Notes under the pieces: generated by a model
The model's input: the letters and a program-made list of their open reading frames with translations, nothing else
The model's database searches: none
Told to the model about the DNA's origin: nothing
Translations under genes and position numbers: made by a program
DNA from: Multifurca ochricompacta
Taxonomy: Eukaryota > Basidiomycota > Agaricomycetes > Russulales > Russulaceae
Reading direction: 5' to 3'
Assembly (NCBI GenBank): GCA_022496185.1
Contig: WTXG01000118.1
Location: 1 to 64,000 of the forward strand
DNA length: 64,000 bases
In this document: positions 54,929 through 64,000 of the stretch, piece after piece
How the letters are laid out: every line of letters starts with the position of its first letter
How positions within the stretch are numbered: position 1 is the first letter of the stretch

Positions 54929-55691
54929 CTAGAGGAGTACGACCTCTACTTGAAACCCCAGAAATGCGACTTTGATAAAGATCACATGGAGTACCTTGGA
55001 CTTATCATATCTGAGGGACAAGTCAGGATGGACCCTGGGAAGGTCCAAGTGGTCAAAGACTGGCAAACACCGAAAACCCTAAAAGAAGTCCGCGCCTTTA
55101 TTGGCTTTGCCAATTTTTACAGACGCTTTATACAAGGGTTCTCAATTATTGCTAGACCACTTCATGACCTGACAAAGAAAAATCAACCCTGGCAGTGGGA
55201 AAGACCACAACAAGAGGCTTTCGACGCCTTAAAGAGGAGATTCATTCAGATGCCTATCTTGGCAATCTACGATCCTGATCTCCCAACTCGGGTTGAAACA
55301 GACGCCTCGGGATTTGCCACTGGAGGCATATTATCCCAAAAACACACTGATGGCCTTTGGCACCCTATCGCCTTCCGATCGCAGTCAATGTCGGAAGCAG
55401 AAAGAAATTATGAAATATACGATAGGGAAATGCTCGGCATAATCCGCGCCCTAGAAGACTGGCGCCACTTCTTAGAAGGGCTTCTCCAGTTCGAAATAGT
55501 AACGGATCACAAGAATATTGAATGGTGGAGATCCATGCGAGACCTCACCAGACGTCAAGCACGATGGGCTCTCTACCTGAGCAGATTCAATTTCACGATC
55601 CAATACAGAAAGGGACACCTTATGCAAGCAGACGCCTTAAGCCGATTTTCGGCAGACCAGGTGTTAGACAATGAGGACAACAAACAAGTCC
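54929..55691 (+). pseudogene. G3 RT thumb and RNase H, cut by G4
   Basis: Same frame as the preceding RT. EYLGLIISEGQVRMDPGKV and AFIGFANFYRRFIQGFS are the RT thumb. RNase H follows: VETDASGFATGGILSQ, RNYEIYDREMLGIIRALEDW, VTDHKNIEWW and ADALSRF. The element text ends at about 55691, where the G4 LTR is inserted. Integrase would lie beyond G4, outside the window. Confidence 0.92.
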
Positions 55692-55696
55692 AGGTC

Positions 55697-56279
55697 TGTT
55701 ACAACTCACTGTCGACTGTCTGGACAGTGGGTTGTATGCAAAGGGGAAGGGATTTGGAAGTGGGCAAAGGATGAGAGTGAGGGTGAAAGTGCAAGGGAGA
55801 CAAAGCGAACAGCTCAAGGGCAGGGGATGAGAAGCCTTCCACAAGGTGGGGCTAATCTCCTAGGTAATCAGGAACCGGATCACAAGTGGACAGTCTGGAG
55901 CTGTCCATTCTATTCCCAAAGGGTTTATATATGTAATTACAACCGGGACTTTGGTCTGTGCACCACTTTAGGGGAGGTTAACTTCGCTCTAACTCCCTAC
56001 TGATCCACCAATGAGAATAGCCCCACTTTTGGGCTTAGGAATCCGCAGTCCGCAGTCCGCAGTCCGCAGTTTGTGCACTGCTGTTTAGACATTGTGGGGT
56101 TCTGTTAGTACTCTTCCCACAGGTCTCCAATTTGGCAGGAGTCCGGCCCTGGTCCGGACCGGCCCTTCTCTGGTCTTAATCTAGGGTTATCTTCGTCTCT
56201 GAGGGTTTTACAAGGTCTCTGGGAGCGTCTGAGGATTTCTGGGGGGTCAGGAGGTTTTCTAGGGTGTCAGTTCATGACA
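55697..56279 (-). repeat. G4 3' LTR
   Basis: 583 bp, on the minus strand from TGTCATGAACTGACACCC to GTGAGTTGTAACA, with the purine run TAAAGAGGGGATAG before it (56280-56293). GTTTATATATGTAATTAC (plus, about 55921) may include the TATA region. It contains four tandem CAGTCCGC units (about 56043-56070). The left flank AGGTC is G3 DNA; the partner duplication is beyond the window. Confidence 0.88.
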
Positions 56280-56290
56280 CTATCCCCTCT

Positions 56291-59105
56291 TTAGGGCCTT
56301 GCTGTGCCACAGCAAGTTTGTCGGAGGTGTGGGGGTCTAGGCAGGGTGGGGTGTCGATGATGGAAGTCCCGAAGCAGGGTCATGGCATTCTTCATTTCAG
56401 TGAAGGGGACCCACGAGTTCTCTGAGGCAGGGTAGCCTTTCCATTTGACAAGGTAACGGATGCCCTTTCTGTTAGGGGTGTGAGCAGACTGTAAGACGGT
56501 CTCTATCTCATAATGGTCTTCTTCCCCATTCACAAGTTCTGGTGGTGGTCGAGTGAAGTTGGGTCCATGGGCTGGGGTTTCTTTGTAATGGGACAGGAGA
56601 GAGTTGTGAAAGACTGGGTGGATGCGCCATGACTTAGGGAGTTCAAGCTTGCAGTTGACAGGGCCAGAATGTATGACTTTAAAAGGACCATGACGTCGGG
56701 GGCTGAGTTTGGCTTTGGGGTGAGTGGTGCGTATATTTGTCCCTTCCAACCAAACCAGCTCCCCTGTTTTGAAAGCATGGAGGGGTCCATCTGGTCTCGA
56801 CTGTTTCATGAGTTCTGCAGCCACCTGGAGGGCAGCAGCTACTTCACTACGGATAGTTTCTAGGGTGCGGAGTCTTTCTTCAACTGACAGGATAGGGGTG
56901 GCAAAATGGAGTGGGGGAATAAACTCTGGTTGGAAGCCATACCAGATTTCAAAGGGAGATCTTTTAGTAGCACTGTGAGTTCTAGCATTGTGGGCGAACT
57001 CCATAAAGGGGATCAGTTCTGCCCAGTCATCTTGTTGGAAGTTGCAAAAGACACGGAGGTATTGTTCTAGTTCTTGGTTGACCCGTTCAGTCTCTCCATC
57101 AGTCTGGGGGTGATAGGCAGTGCTCAAGGATGATTGTACTCCTAGCTTGCTCCACATTTCCTTCATGACTTTGGATGCAAACTGGGGGCCTCGATCAGAG
57201 ATGACTTGGTCTGGGAGGCCAGTGCGTCTCCATACATGTTCAAGGAATAGTTTGGAGGTTCCTGGGGCAGTGATATCTTTGGTGCAAGGAACAATGATGG
57301 TGGCTTTACTGAACCGGTCCACCACCACAAATAGGGAGTCGTATGACTGAGATAGGGGTAAGTCTGTAATGAAGTCCATGGTGATTGTTCCCCATACTCG
57401 AGTTGGAACTTGATTGGGTTGCAAAGGGATGGGTAGTCGAGGTCGAACTTTGGTTTCTTGGCAGGTGGCACATCCGTCCACATATTCTTTGACAAAGGAG
57501 GACATTCCTGGCCACCAAAATTCTCGTGATACTAGTTCATAGGTCTTCCATCTGCCTGGATGTCCTGTGGCAATGGAATCATGATGTAACTTTACAATGT
57601 CTCTTCGTAGTTCTTGGGACTTGGGGATGTAGACTTGGCCTTTATGTAGGATTAGGCCATTTTCTAGGTTCCAGTCCTCCAGTCCTTTGGCAAGGGAGCG
57701 TGGCCCATTGTGCAAGATGGTGGTCAGGGCTTGGGTGACTTCATTGTCATGGTCTTGGCAGTCTTTGATTCTGCGGTGTAGAGTAGAGTCATGAGTTGTT
57801 GTGACTGTGGTTTTCATGGCCTGAATGCGAAAAAACTTAGAGTCCAGGAGTATGCGCTCATCATTGTCATGCTCTATCCCCTCTTTATGGTCTGGACGCC
57901 GGGACAGAGCATCAGATTTGTTGAAAGAGCCAGGTTTGTGAACAATGGTGAAGTTGTATCGAGACAGTTCAAGGGCCCACCGTGCTTGGCGGCGGGAGAG
58001 CTTCTGCTTGGAGCGGAAGTAAGTCAGGTTGTTGTGGTCAGTCCACACCTCAAAGGGAAGGGCTGCACCCTCAAGGTAGTGTCTCCAGGTGTCCAGAGCA
58101 CGAACAATGGCAAGAAGTTCTTTGTCATGGATGTCATAGTTGCGTTCAGCATCCAGCATGGACTTGGATAGGAAGGCAAGGGGATGGTAGCGATTGAGTT
58201 CATCAGGTTGTTCAAGGATGGCACCAATAGCAAAGTCACTGGCATCAGTGATGACACGGAAAGCTTTAGTATGGTCAGGGAGGGCGAGGACAGGGGCAGT
58301 GGTGAAGGCATTCTTTAGGGTGGAAAAGGCAAGGTCATGGTCAGAAGTCCAGAGGAAAGGGGTATCTTTTTTGGTGAGATCATGGAGGGGGCGGGCAATG
58401 AGGGAGAAATCTTTGATAAAACGTCGGTAGAAGTTGCAGAATCCAAGGAAGGCTTGGAGTTGTTTTAGGGTGCGTGGGGGAGGCCATTTCGTAATACCTT
58501 CTAATTTAGCAGGGTCCATCTGGACACGGCCAGCTGTGATGACTAGGCCAAGATAGTCAATGGTTGTCTGAGCAAAGGTACACTTCTCAGGCTTTAGATA
58601 CAAGTCAAACTGTTGGAGGCGCTGGAGGACTTGGTGAGTAAGTGTTCTGTGGTGGTCCATAGTGTCTGTAAATATTAAGATGTCGTCCATATAGATGACA
58701 ACATGGTCGGTGGCAAGGAGATCTTCGAAGGCTCTATTCATGAAGGCTTGGAATGTGGCAGGGGAGTTACAGAGTCCGAAGAACATGACAAGGGGTTCAA
58801 AGAGACCTCGGTTGGTCTTAAAGGCGGCTTTCCATTCATCTCCTTCTTTGATACGGATATTGTTATATCCCCAGCGGATATCAAACTTGGTGAAGTAGCG
58901 AGCATGGTGAAGTTTGTCAATGAGTTCTGGGATCAAGGGTAGGGGGTAAGCATTCTTTACTGTGATTTCATTCAAGGCTCGATAATCTTGGACAGGACAT
59001 AGTTTTCCATCCTTCTTTTTTACAAAGAAGAAGGGACTAGCAATGGGGGACTTAGATTCTCTGATATATCCCTTGGCCAGGTGGTCATTTAAGAAAACGT
59101 CCAGG
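56291..59105 (-). pseudogene. G4 pol: RT-RNase H-integrase-chromodomain, nearly intact
   Basis: An 894-residue open stretch (58975 to 56291), with its frame open upstream to about 59100. RT: FFFVKKKDGKLCPVQDYRAL, FTKFDIRWGYNNIRIKEGD and the active site VVIYMDDILIFTD (about 58680). RNase H: VITDASDFAIGAILEQ, RNYDIHDKELLAIVRALDTW and WTDHNNLTYF. Integrase: LHHDSIATGHPGRWKTYEL, GCATCQETK, MDFITDLPLSQSYD, VISDRGPQFAS and HPQTDGETERVNQELEQYL, i.e. the HHCC and DDE residues all present. Chromodomain: EIETVLQSAHTPNRKGIRYL then VKWKGYPASENSWVP near the C-terminus. A one-base loss near 59105 shifts the link to the protease part. The enzyme core looks recently active. Confidence 0.93.
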
Positions 59106-60017
59106 GCTTTTGTTCTTCAGGGGTGAGCTTGTAGATGCCGCAGTCACGCACTTTGGCATCTGGTTTGAGTTCTATGGCATGGTCCCATGGCTGGTGCTGT
59201 GGCAAACGTTGAGAGGCTTTCTCTTCAAAGACAGATCGGTATGCGAGGTATTCAGGAGGGAGTTGGTCTTCTAAGGACATAGGGGTCTTTACTTGATCTG
59301 CAGCAATCTGAGTGGACATGGTGTTTTGGCACGGATATGGACAATGAATTTGGGAGGCACTTCTTCTGGGGTAATCATGGGGTGATCTGTGATTAGGGCT
59401 GCAAAGGTTTCTGCTGCTGCTATGAGTGTCTGGTCCATCAGGGGTTGTACTGTGATTGTAGACAGGGCAGGGCAAGAGGGGTGTGTTGAAGCAAAGGTCA
59501 GAGGGGTCGTGGTAAGGGTGCAAGATGTGGGGCAATGTTTTAAGGTCAGGGTGTCATCTTTCCAGTTTACTTCTGGGTTGTGGCAACATAGCCAGTCAGT
59601 TCCTAAGATAATGTCATGGTCCCCTATATTAGTAACATAGAACTCTGCAAGTTCTTCATGGTATTGGTCTTGGAGGGGTAGTCGTAGGATTTGGGTTGTA
59701 GTGTAGTAAATGGCTCCATTAGCGTTACTAGTTCCATCCACATTCTTGACGCGGAGAGGCTTGGCAAGGGTGCTCAAGGTTAGGTGATGTGCTTTGGCAT
59801 AGTCTTGATGGATTATTAATCCTTCTGCCCCACTATCTATTAGGGCACGCGCACTGATTTTCTTCCTAGTGTTTCGTCCAATGAGTTCTGCTTTGAGCAC
59901 AATAGAAGGTGATCTAGCATTTCTAGTCACTAACAAGGATACATGCTCAAAACCAAGGTTATCTAGGACCGCAGAGCGGCTCGTACAAGGAACACTGGGG
60001 TTACAAGAAGTCCTCAC
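59106..60017 (-). pseudogene. G4 protease and RT start
   Basis: Two overlapping minus-strand frames. From 60017: GFEHVSLLVTRNARSPSIVL, the retropepsin site ARALIDSGAEGLIIH (about 59850) and DIILGTDWLCCHNPEVNW (about 59590). A frame change near 59300-59530 leads to PPEYLAYRSVFEEKASQRLP and QPWDHAIELKPDA, the start of RT. The catalytic DSG is intact, and the breaks are single shifts. Confidence 0.85.
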
Positions 60018-60189
60018 AGACAGTGCAGCTGTAGGATGTGTTAAAAATCCGAAGGTCCATCTTCGTCCATCATGTATGGTACTGGATCTTCATAGCTCTT
60101 GGTGGCGGATACTGAGAGGTAGTCAGGGGGGGGTCGTGGTGCTTGGGGGGGTGTTTCTTCTGATGCCAGGGCTCTTACTGGGGTAGGGC

Positions 60190-61500
60190 GAGGAGGTCCT
60201 TGACCTTGGATAGCCCTGGTCTTGCTGCGGCATTGATTGGCGATGTGATTAGGCTTCCCACAATAGAAGCAAAGCTTATTTTCTCGTCGATACTTCTTTT
60301 CTTCTGGGGTTAACTTGGTAGTGCGTGGAGGGGTGTTAGGGTTTCTGGGCTGGGGAGAGGCAACAAAGTTGACTTGGGCTTCTAGGTTATCAGTGGTAGC
60401 TTCTCCAACACGCAGATGGAGAGGCCGAGGTTTGGTGGTCTTGCCATAGAGCTGCCATGCTGCATCAAACTCTCTGGCCTTAGTGACAAGATCACGGAGT
60501 GTGGTGGGCTGGGGGATAGTCCAAGGAGCTTCTGTCCTAGACCTTGGTTGATCATGCTTCGGAAGGCATAGATCTTGGTGTTTTCATCCACTGTAGCACG
60601 AGTAGCATGGGTGGACCACTCTTGGTACCAGTCATTGAAGGGGCGAGTGCCTTGGCGAATTTCATACATGGCTTTGGTGGACAGGAGGCGACTCTCTACT
60701 GGAATGAACTGTTTTTCAAAGTCAATTCTGAAGCGGTCCCAAGTCCCAAAGGAAGGGGGGTTGGCTTGGAGTGCAGTGTTGGTGCGGTCTCTGGCCCATT
60801 CGCCTGCTGGTGTATCAAGTTTAAAGTGGGTGAGGGCTGCAGAGACTCGTCTACTCTCATCAGTGAAGGCACCCTCATTCAGGTAGTAGTAGTTGGCTAG
60901 TTGGGACCAGAAACGTTCTGCTTTAGAAGCTTGACCATCAAAAGATTCTGGGGGTGCTCCCAGGATCTTTCCACTGGAGGCGGCAGTAGTACTCATGATA
61001 TTCAGAGGTGTTGGTGTCTTTGGGGGGTGTGAAGCAATGGCAGTGGTTGTGGAGGCAAGGGATATGGATGGGAGAGTAGGGGGGGTTCTGAGGGTGATAG
61101 CACGAAGGGATTGCTCTACGGCTTCAAGGGACTGAGATACTTCTTCTTCGTCTGAGGTGATGGAAGCAACTGGGAATTGGACACGGTGGTTATTAAGATA
61201 GACCCATGCTGTATGGGTGTCAGACCAACGGACTTCCTTTCCGTTGTATGTTCCGTAGAATGTGTGGAGGTCAAGGTTGCTGATGAGGTCAATGTTGGGG
61301 AAATTACTGAGATATTCGTTTACAGGAAGGATGCGGCTGTCTCGAAGGCGTTTCCAGTCGTGTCCAAGAGTCTGAGTGTAGTAGTTGTCTCCTTTCCAGG
61401 TAGCAACAAAAGTACGGTCGTCGTAGTCAAAAATAGGGTGGGTGAAGCCAAAGGGGACTTGAGCTAATTCTTCAGCAGTAAGAGGTCGTTCTGAGGTCAT
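60190..61500 (-). pseudogene. G4 gag
   Basis: A 372-residue open frame from ATG 61500 to 60382. The N-terminal half is an unrecognised region with GHDWKRLRDSRILP and EVRWSDTHTAWVYLNN. The Gag core then follows: FWSQLANYYYLNEGAF, AGEWARDRTN, FGTWDRFRIDFEKQFIPV and RPFNDWYQEWSTHATRA. A frame change near 60490 moves the end into another frame. There lies the zinc knuckle CFYCGKPNHIANQC (60230-60271), next to a basic Pro/Thr-rich stretch. The start ATG overlaps the stop of the preceding frame as ATGA. Confidence 0.85.
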
Positions 61501-62228
61501 TCAGAGCGGGTGCTAAGGCGGTATGTAGTCCACCCTTGGGCGTTCCAGGCGTAGAAGACTTGGTAGGCGGGGCGAAGGACAGCACGATCTAGACGGTAGT
61601 TGCGGATGTTCCTGTGGATCCAGTAATACTCTTCAACTATTCCTGGAGCAGAGATAACAATGCGGAGTCGCCAAAGGAGATTCTCAAAGTACAGGGGGTC
61701 TGTGGTGATACGGTTAGCTTCACTCAAGGGATGGTAGACGTCAAGGTGATTGGCTCTTTGAGTTGCAAGTTGGGCAGAGCAGTGAAGGTGGAATTCTCGT
61801 AGTTCACTGGGGTTTCGAGTTGGTAATGTCCCAGAGACGTAGATATCGGTGGCAGGGTAGATGTGGTTGACCAGGTGAACAATGGAAGGGGATCGGGATC
61901 GGGACTGATCTGATTCTACAACTGGAAGGTTTAGGAAGGGTGTTGATGTCGAAGCGAGCTGGGTGGATGTTGGGGGAATAGGGGAATAGTTTAGATGGGC
62001 AAGGAAGGGCTCTGGGACAGGGGGAAGTGGTCGCTCTGGTGGGGGTGCACTGGGACTGGGATGGGTTTGTGCTCTTTGCCTCCTAGTGGTGTGATGAGGG
62101 GCAGGTGTGGCCGGTGTATCGTTACTGCTACGTCTTCTAGGGTTTCTTCTTCTATCTTGGGGGGAGTTGGACTGACTTCTTCTGTGTTGGGACGCCAGGT
62201 TGATAGCCCAGTCAGTAATACTAGCCAC
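61497..62228 (-). CDS. G4 ORF-C, unknown protein upstream of gag
   Basis: An intact frame of 243 codons from ATG 62228 to TGA 61497, overlapping the gag ATG by four bases (ATGA). The N-terminus is basic and low-complexity (SQHRRSQSNSPQDRRRNPRR), followed by a proline-rich segment (PSAPPPERPLPPVPEPFLAH). The C-terminal 120 residues look globular: YPATDIYVSGTLPTRNPSEL and FENLLWRLRIVISAPGIVEE, then EEYYWIHRNIRNYRLDRAVL and YQVFYAWNAQGWTTYRLS. No enzyme or binding motif is recognised. In G3 the 151-codon stretch ahead of gag occupies the same place, but I see no clear sequence match. The junction suggests translation coupled to gag. Confidence 0.65.
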   Translation of the reverse strand: MASITDWAINLASQHRRSQSNSPQDRRRNPRRRSSNDTPATPAPHHTTRRQRAQTHPSPSAPPPERPLPPVPEPFLAHLNYSPIPPTSTQLASTSTPFLNLPVVESDQSRSRSPSIVHLVNHIYPATDIYVSGTLPTRNPSELREFHLHCSAQLATQRANHLDVYHPLSEANRITTDPLYFENLLWRLRIVISAPGIVEEYYWIHRNIRNYRLDRAVLRPAYQVFYAWNAQGWTTYRLSTRSE

Positions 62229-62320
62229 GATGCAAAGGAGTCTCTTTTTATTCCCTTTTCCTACTTAGATTGAGTAATGCGAAGGTAAGTATGTATCAAA
62301 GGCAGAAGGCCTCCACAACA

Positions 62321-63262
62321 CTATGCCTGGGGGGTAGGGGGGGTTTCTGGGCGATAATTACAGGTGCAAAGATCAATCTCACAGAGGCAGTGCCGTCTGG
62401 GTACAGGAGAACTCTCTTCAAAGTCCGAGGTATTTTCTGTGGGAGTTTCAAGGTCAGACCAGGTGGTAGTAGTACCAATTAAGGCTGTCTGGATCTGGGT
62501 GAGGCGTTCTTCTTCTTGAGTGACTGCTGCAAGGGAAAGGGTAGGGAATGTGAGCTCTTCTGGTTCTGGGGAGGGGGAGAGTTCAGCGTAGGTAGGGAGA
62601 TAAGGGGGGTCTGTGAAGATGGGAGGGTTGACAAGGAATGGGCAATGGTTACGAGAGGTGGTCTCCCAGTAATCAGCAGTCCACAGGTATTCAATTTGTA
62701 TGCCTTCTGTTTCTACCAGTCGCCAGCCAGAGGGGGAGGGAGCGGAGTGGAGGCGGATCTCGTCAAAGGTGAGATTAATTCTTATGTGGTCCAAACGAAA
62801 GGTAGAGAGGTAATAAAGACGTTCCCCTCTGAGCACAAGTGTTTCAAGTTCTGGGATGCGAGGAGGGATGTGCTCTTTCCAAAGATATTCGTCGTTGACA
62901 CAGATCAGGAGTGTTTCAAGGGGGTCCCCTGTGGAATGGGTGAGCTGAGCAAGGTGCCAGTAAAGGAGTTGGTGTTGGGAGTCTCGGGGAATGCTTTGGC
63001 AAGGTCCGGACAGGAATTGGTTGTACTGGGTTTGAGTGAGAACTCGCCCAAATGGGAGGAGAAGACGAAGGGGTAGATAGATAGTATCAACGTCACACCA
63101 GCCTTCTGCTTGTCCGTCGTCGTGGAGGGTGCTGATGAGGGGTTCTGGGTACAGGAGGGCGAGTTGTGCTTCTCTGTGAAGTTGGAAAAGGTGGTCAAAT
63201 TGTCTTTGGACCCGTCGGAGGCGGTCTTCTCTTTCTGTGGGGAAGGACACTATTTTCCGCAC
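62321..63262 (-). CDS. G4 ORF-B, unknown protein
   Basis: An intact frame of 313 codons, on the same strand as and upstream of ORF-C (92-bp gap containing AATAAAAAG). It starts MRKIVSFPTEREDRLRRVQR and continues with a globular-looking body (DTIYLPLRLLLPFGRVLTQT, then LLYWHLAQLTHSTGDPLETL, DEIRLHSAPSPSGWRLVETE). It ends in an acidic linker (ELSPSPEPEELTFPTL) and a Cys-rich tip, RRHCLCEIDLCTCNYRPETP, with four cysteines that could form a small metal site. I recognise no family. The absence of stops over 940 bp in an element otherwise showing few lesions suggests a real gene of the element. Confidence 0.6.
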   Translation of the reverse strand: MRKIVSFPTEREDRLRRVQRQFDHLFQLHREAQLALLYPEPLISTLHDDGQAEGWCDVDTIYLPLRLLLPFGRVLTQTQYNQFLSGPCQSIPRDSQHQLLYWHLAQLTHSTGDPLETLLICVNDEYLWKEHIPPRIPELETLVLRGERLYYLSTFRLDHIRINLTFDEIRLHSAPSPSGWRLVETEGIQIEYLWTADYWETTSRNHCPFLVNPPIFTDPPYLPTYAELSPSPEPEELTFPTLSLAAVTQEEERLTQIQTALIGTTTTWSDLETPTENTSDFEESSPVPRRHCLCEIDLCTCNYRPETPPTPQA

Positions 63263-63315
63263 CCAAGAACTCTTTTATTTACAAGGAACCTCTACAGTTA
63301 TGCACAACGTACTGT

Positions 63316-64000
63316 TTAGAGGTTGATATCAAAGTCTATATCTTCAAAGCAAGGGTACCCGTCTGAAGGGTGTATGGGAAGGAAAGGGAGGGGGTTGGTG
63401 GGTAGACGAACAGGGGAAACTAAAGGGACAAGCTCCAGATGGTCTCTAAGTATATCTCGTACTGTGAAGTATCTTTCTTCTACTAGGACCCCAATGTCAG
63501 TGAAGTTAAGGGTGCCAAACAAAGAGAGGAAGCGTCCGTCCAGAAGATCAAAGCCTTGGAGCAGTACTCTAGCCCCACTGAAGACGTCCTGGAGTTCTGG
63601 GGAGAGGGAGCGATGAAGGCGGGCAATGGAAGCGTTCCAGGAATAGACAAGGAGGCCCTTGGGGAAGGTAAGAATGTTGGGGGCCAAGAACCCTACCTTG
63701 GCACAGAGATTGATGTTTACAAAGTGGGAGGGGGGGTAATAAGTGGAACGAAGGAAGCGATCAATACGAGGGCGAATAGGAACGATATGGAAGTGAGGAA
63801 AGCGGAAAGAAATGAGCACACCAGGAAGGTAATTAGCTCTATGCTCAAGCACGTCCAGGAAGCAGGGATATTGATCAAAAAGGCTGGTCTCTCTCGAGAA
63901 CTGACTGGGCACCCAAGATTCTTGATTACCGTCAATCGAATGGTAGATAAGAAATTGGTGAGGGTTGGTTGGATGGTCAAGGCACACAGGACGATGAAGG
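63316..64000 (-). CDS. G4 ORF-A, unknown protein, 5' end outside window
   Basis: Open from the window edge (64000) to TAA at 63316, at least 227 codons. No ATG occurs near the edge, so the start lies outside. Text includes FLIYHSIDGNQESWVPSQFS, HRANYLPGVLISFRFPHFHI, PKGLLVYSWNASIARLHRSL, GARVLLQGFDLLDGRFLSLF and an acidic end (EDIDFDINL). It is rich in aromatic and hydrophobic residues and looks globular, with no recognised motif. The gap to ORF-B is 53 bp and holds AATAAAAGAG, like the next gap. An intron joining A to B is unlikely because the TAA precedes the only good donor. Confidence 0.6.
   Translation of the reverse strand, partial: LHRPVCLDHPTNPHQFLIYHSIDGNQESWVPSQFSRETSLFDQYPCFLDVLEHRANYLPGVLISFRFPHFHIVPIRPRIDRFLRSTYYPPSHFVNINLCAKVGFLAPNILTFPKGLLVYSWNASIARLHRSLSPELQDVFSGARVLLQGFDLLDGRFLSLFGTLNFTDIGVLVEERYFTVRDILRDHLELVPLVSPVRLPTNPLPFLPIHPSDGYPCFEDIDFDINL

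Noticed and set aside
63246..63330. An intron (GTACGT...AAATAG) joining G4 ORF-A to ORF-B
   Set aside because: The TAA ending ORF-A comes before the donor, so the splice would not join the frames.

Overview
This window is repeat-rich fungal DNA, most likely from a basidiomycete (Agaricomycetes-like). The evidence is short (50-62 bp) GT-AG introns in the one intact host gene, a membrane protein of a type I associate with mushrooms, chromodomain Ty3/gypsy elements and Ty1/copia elements. There is no bacterial-type gene organisation. About 90% of the window is transposable elements in nested layers. Host DNA is limited to roughly 30.7-38.0 kb.

Layout. (1) 1-16102: a minus-strand Ty3/gypsy element (G1) runs from its 5' LTR at 15511-16102 down to the edge of its 3' LTR at 1-30. 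It has been entered by at least six later elements: two solo LTRs of family S, a 222-bp LTR-like unit carrying a complete tRNA cloverleaf, a whole Ty1/copia element (copia2, 6438-11605), a solo LTR of its own family (12325-14077, itself hit by an hAT-like element carrying a SINE and a minisatellite) and a copia solo LTR (14973-15480). (2) 16618-30509: a nearly intact Ty1/copia element (copia1, TSD TTGCC) is split by a 7.35-kb non-autonomous LTR element (L1, 20400-27750, TSD AACCA). (3) 30510-38000: host interval with an intact seven-exon cytochrome P450 (minus), a conserved-type membrane protein gene with one premature stop (plus), small GC-rich repeats and an AT-rich block with a tRNA-like sequence. 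(4) 38502-45970: a plus-strand chromovirus (G2, same family as G1) with both LTRs and an extra zinc-knuckle ORF after the chromodomain. (5) 45971-49218: the 3' part of a second L-family element (L2) and dispersed repeats. (6) 49219-55696: a third gypsy family (G3, plus) with gag and pol. It is cut by (7) 55697-64000: a fourth gypsy family (G4, minus) with chromodomain pol, gag and three further open reading frames upstream of gag, the last running off the window.

How it works together. The autonomous elements encode the usual gag, protease, reverse transcriptase, RNase H and integrase. All coding copies show at least one break. Several breaks are single CGA-to-TGA changes, the pattern expected from decay at methylated CpG. 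L1/L2 carry no recognisable enzymes and would depend on a gypsy-type partner. The P450 is the only complete host gene seen; I cannot assign its substrate.
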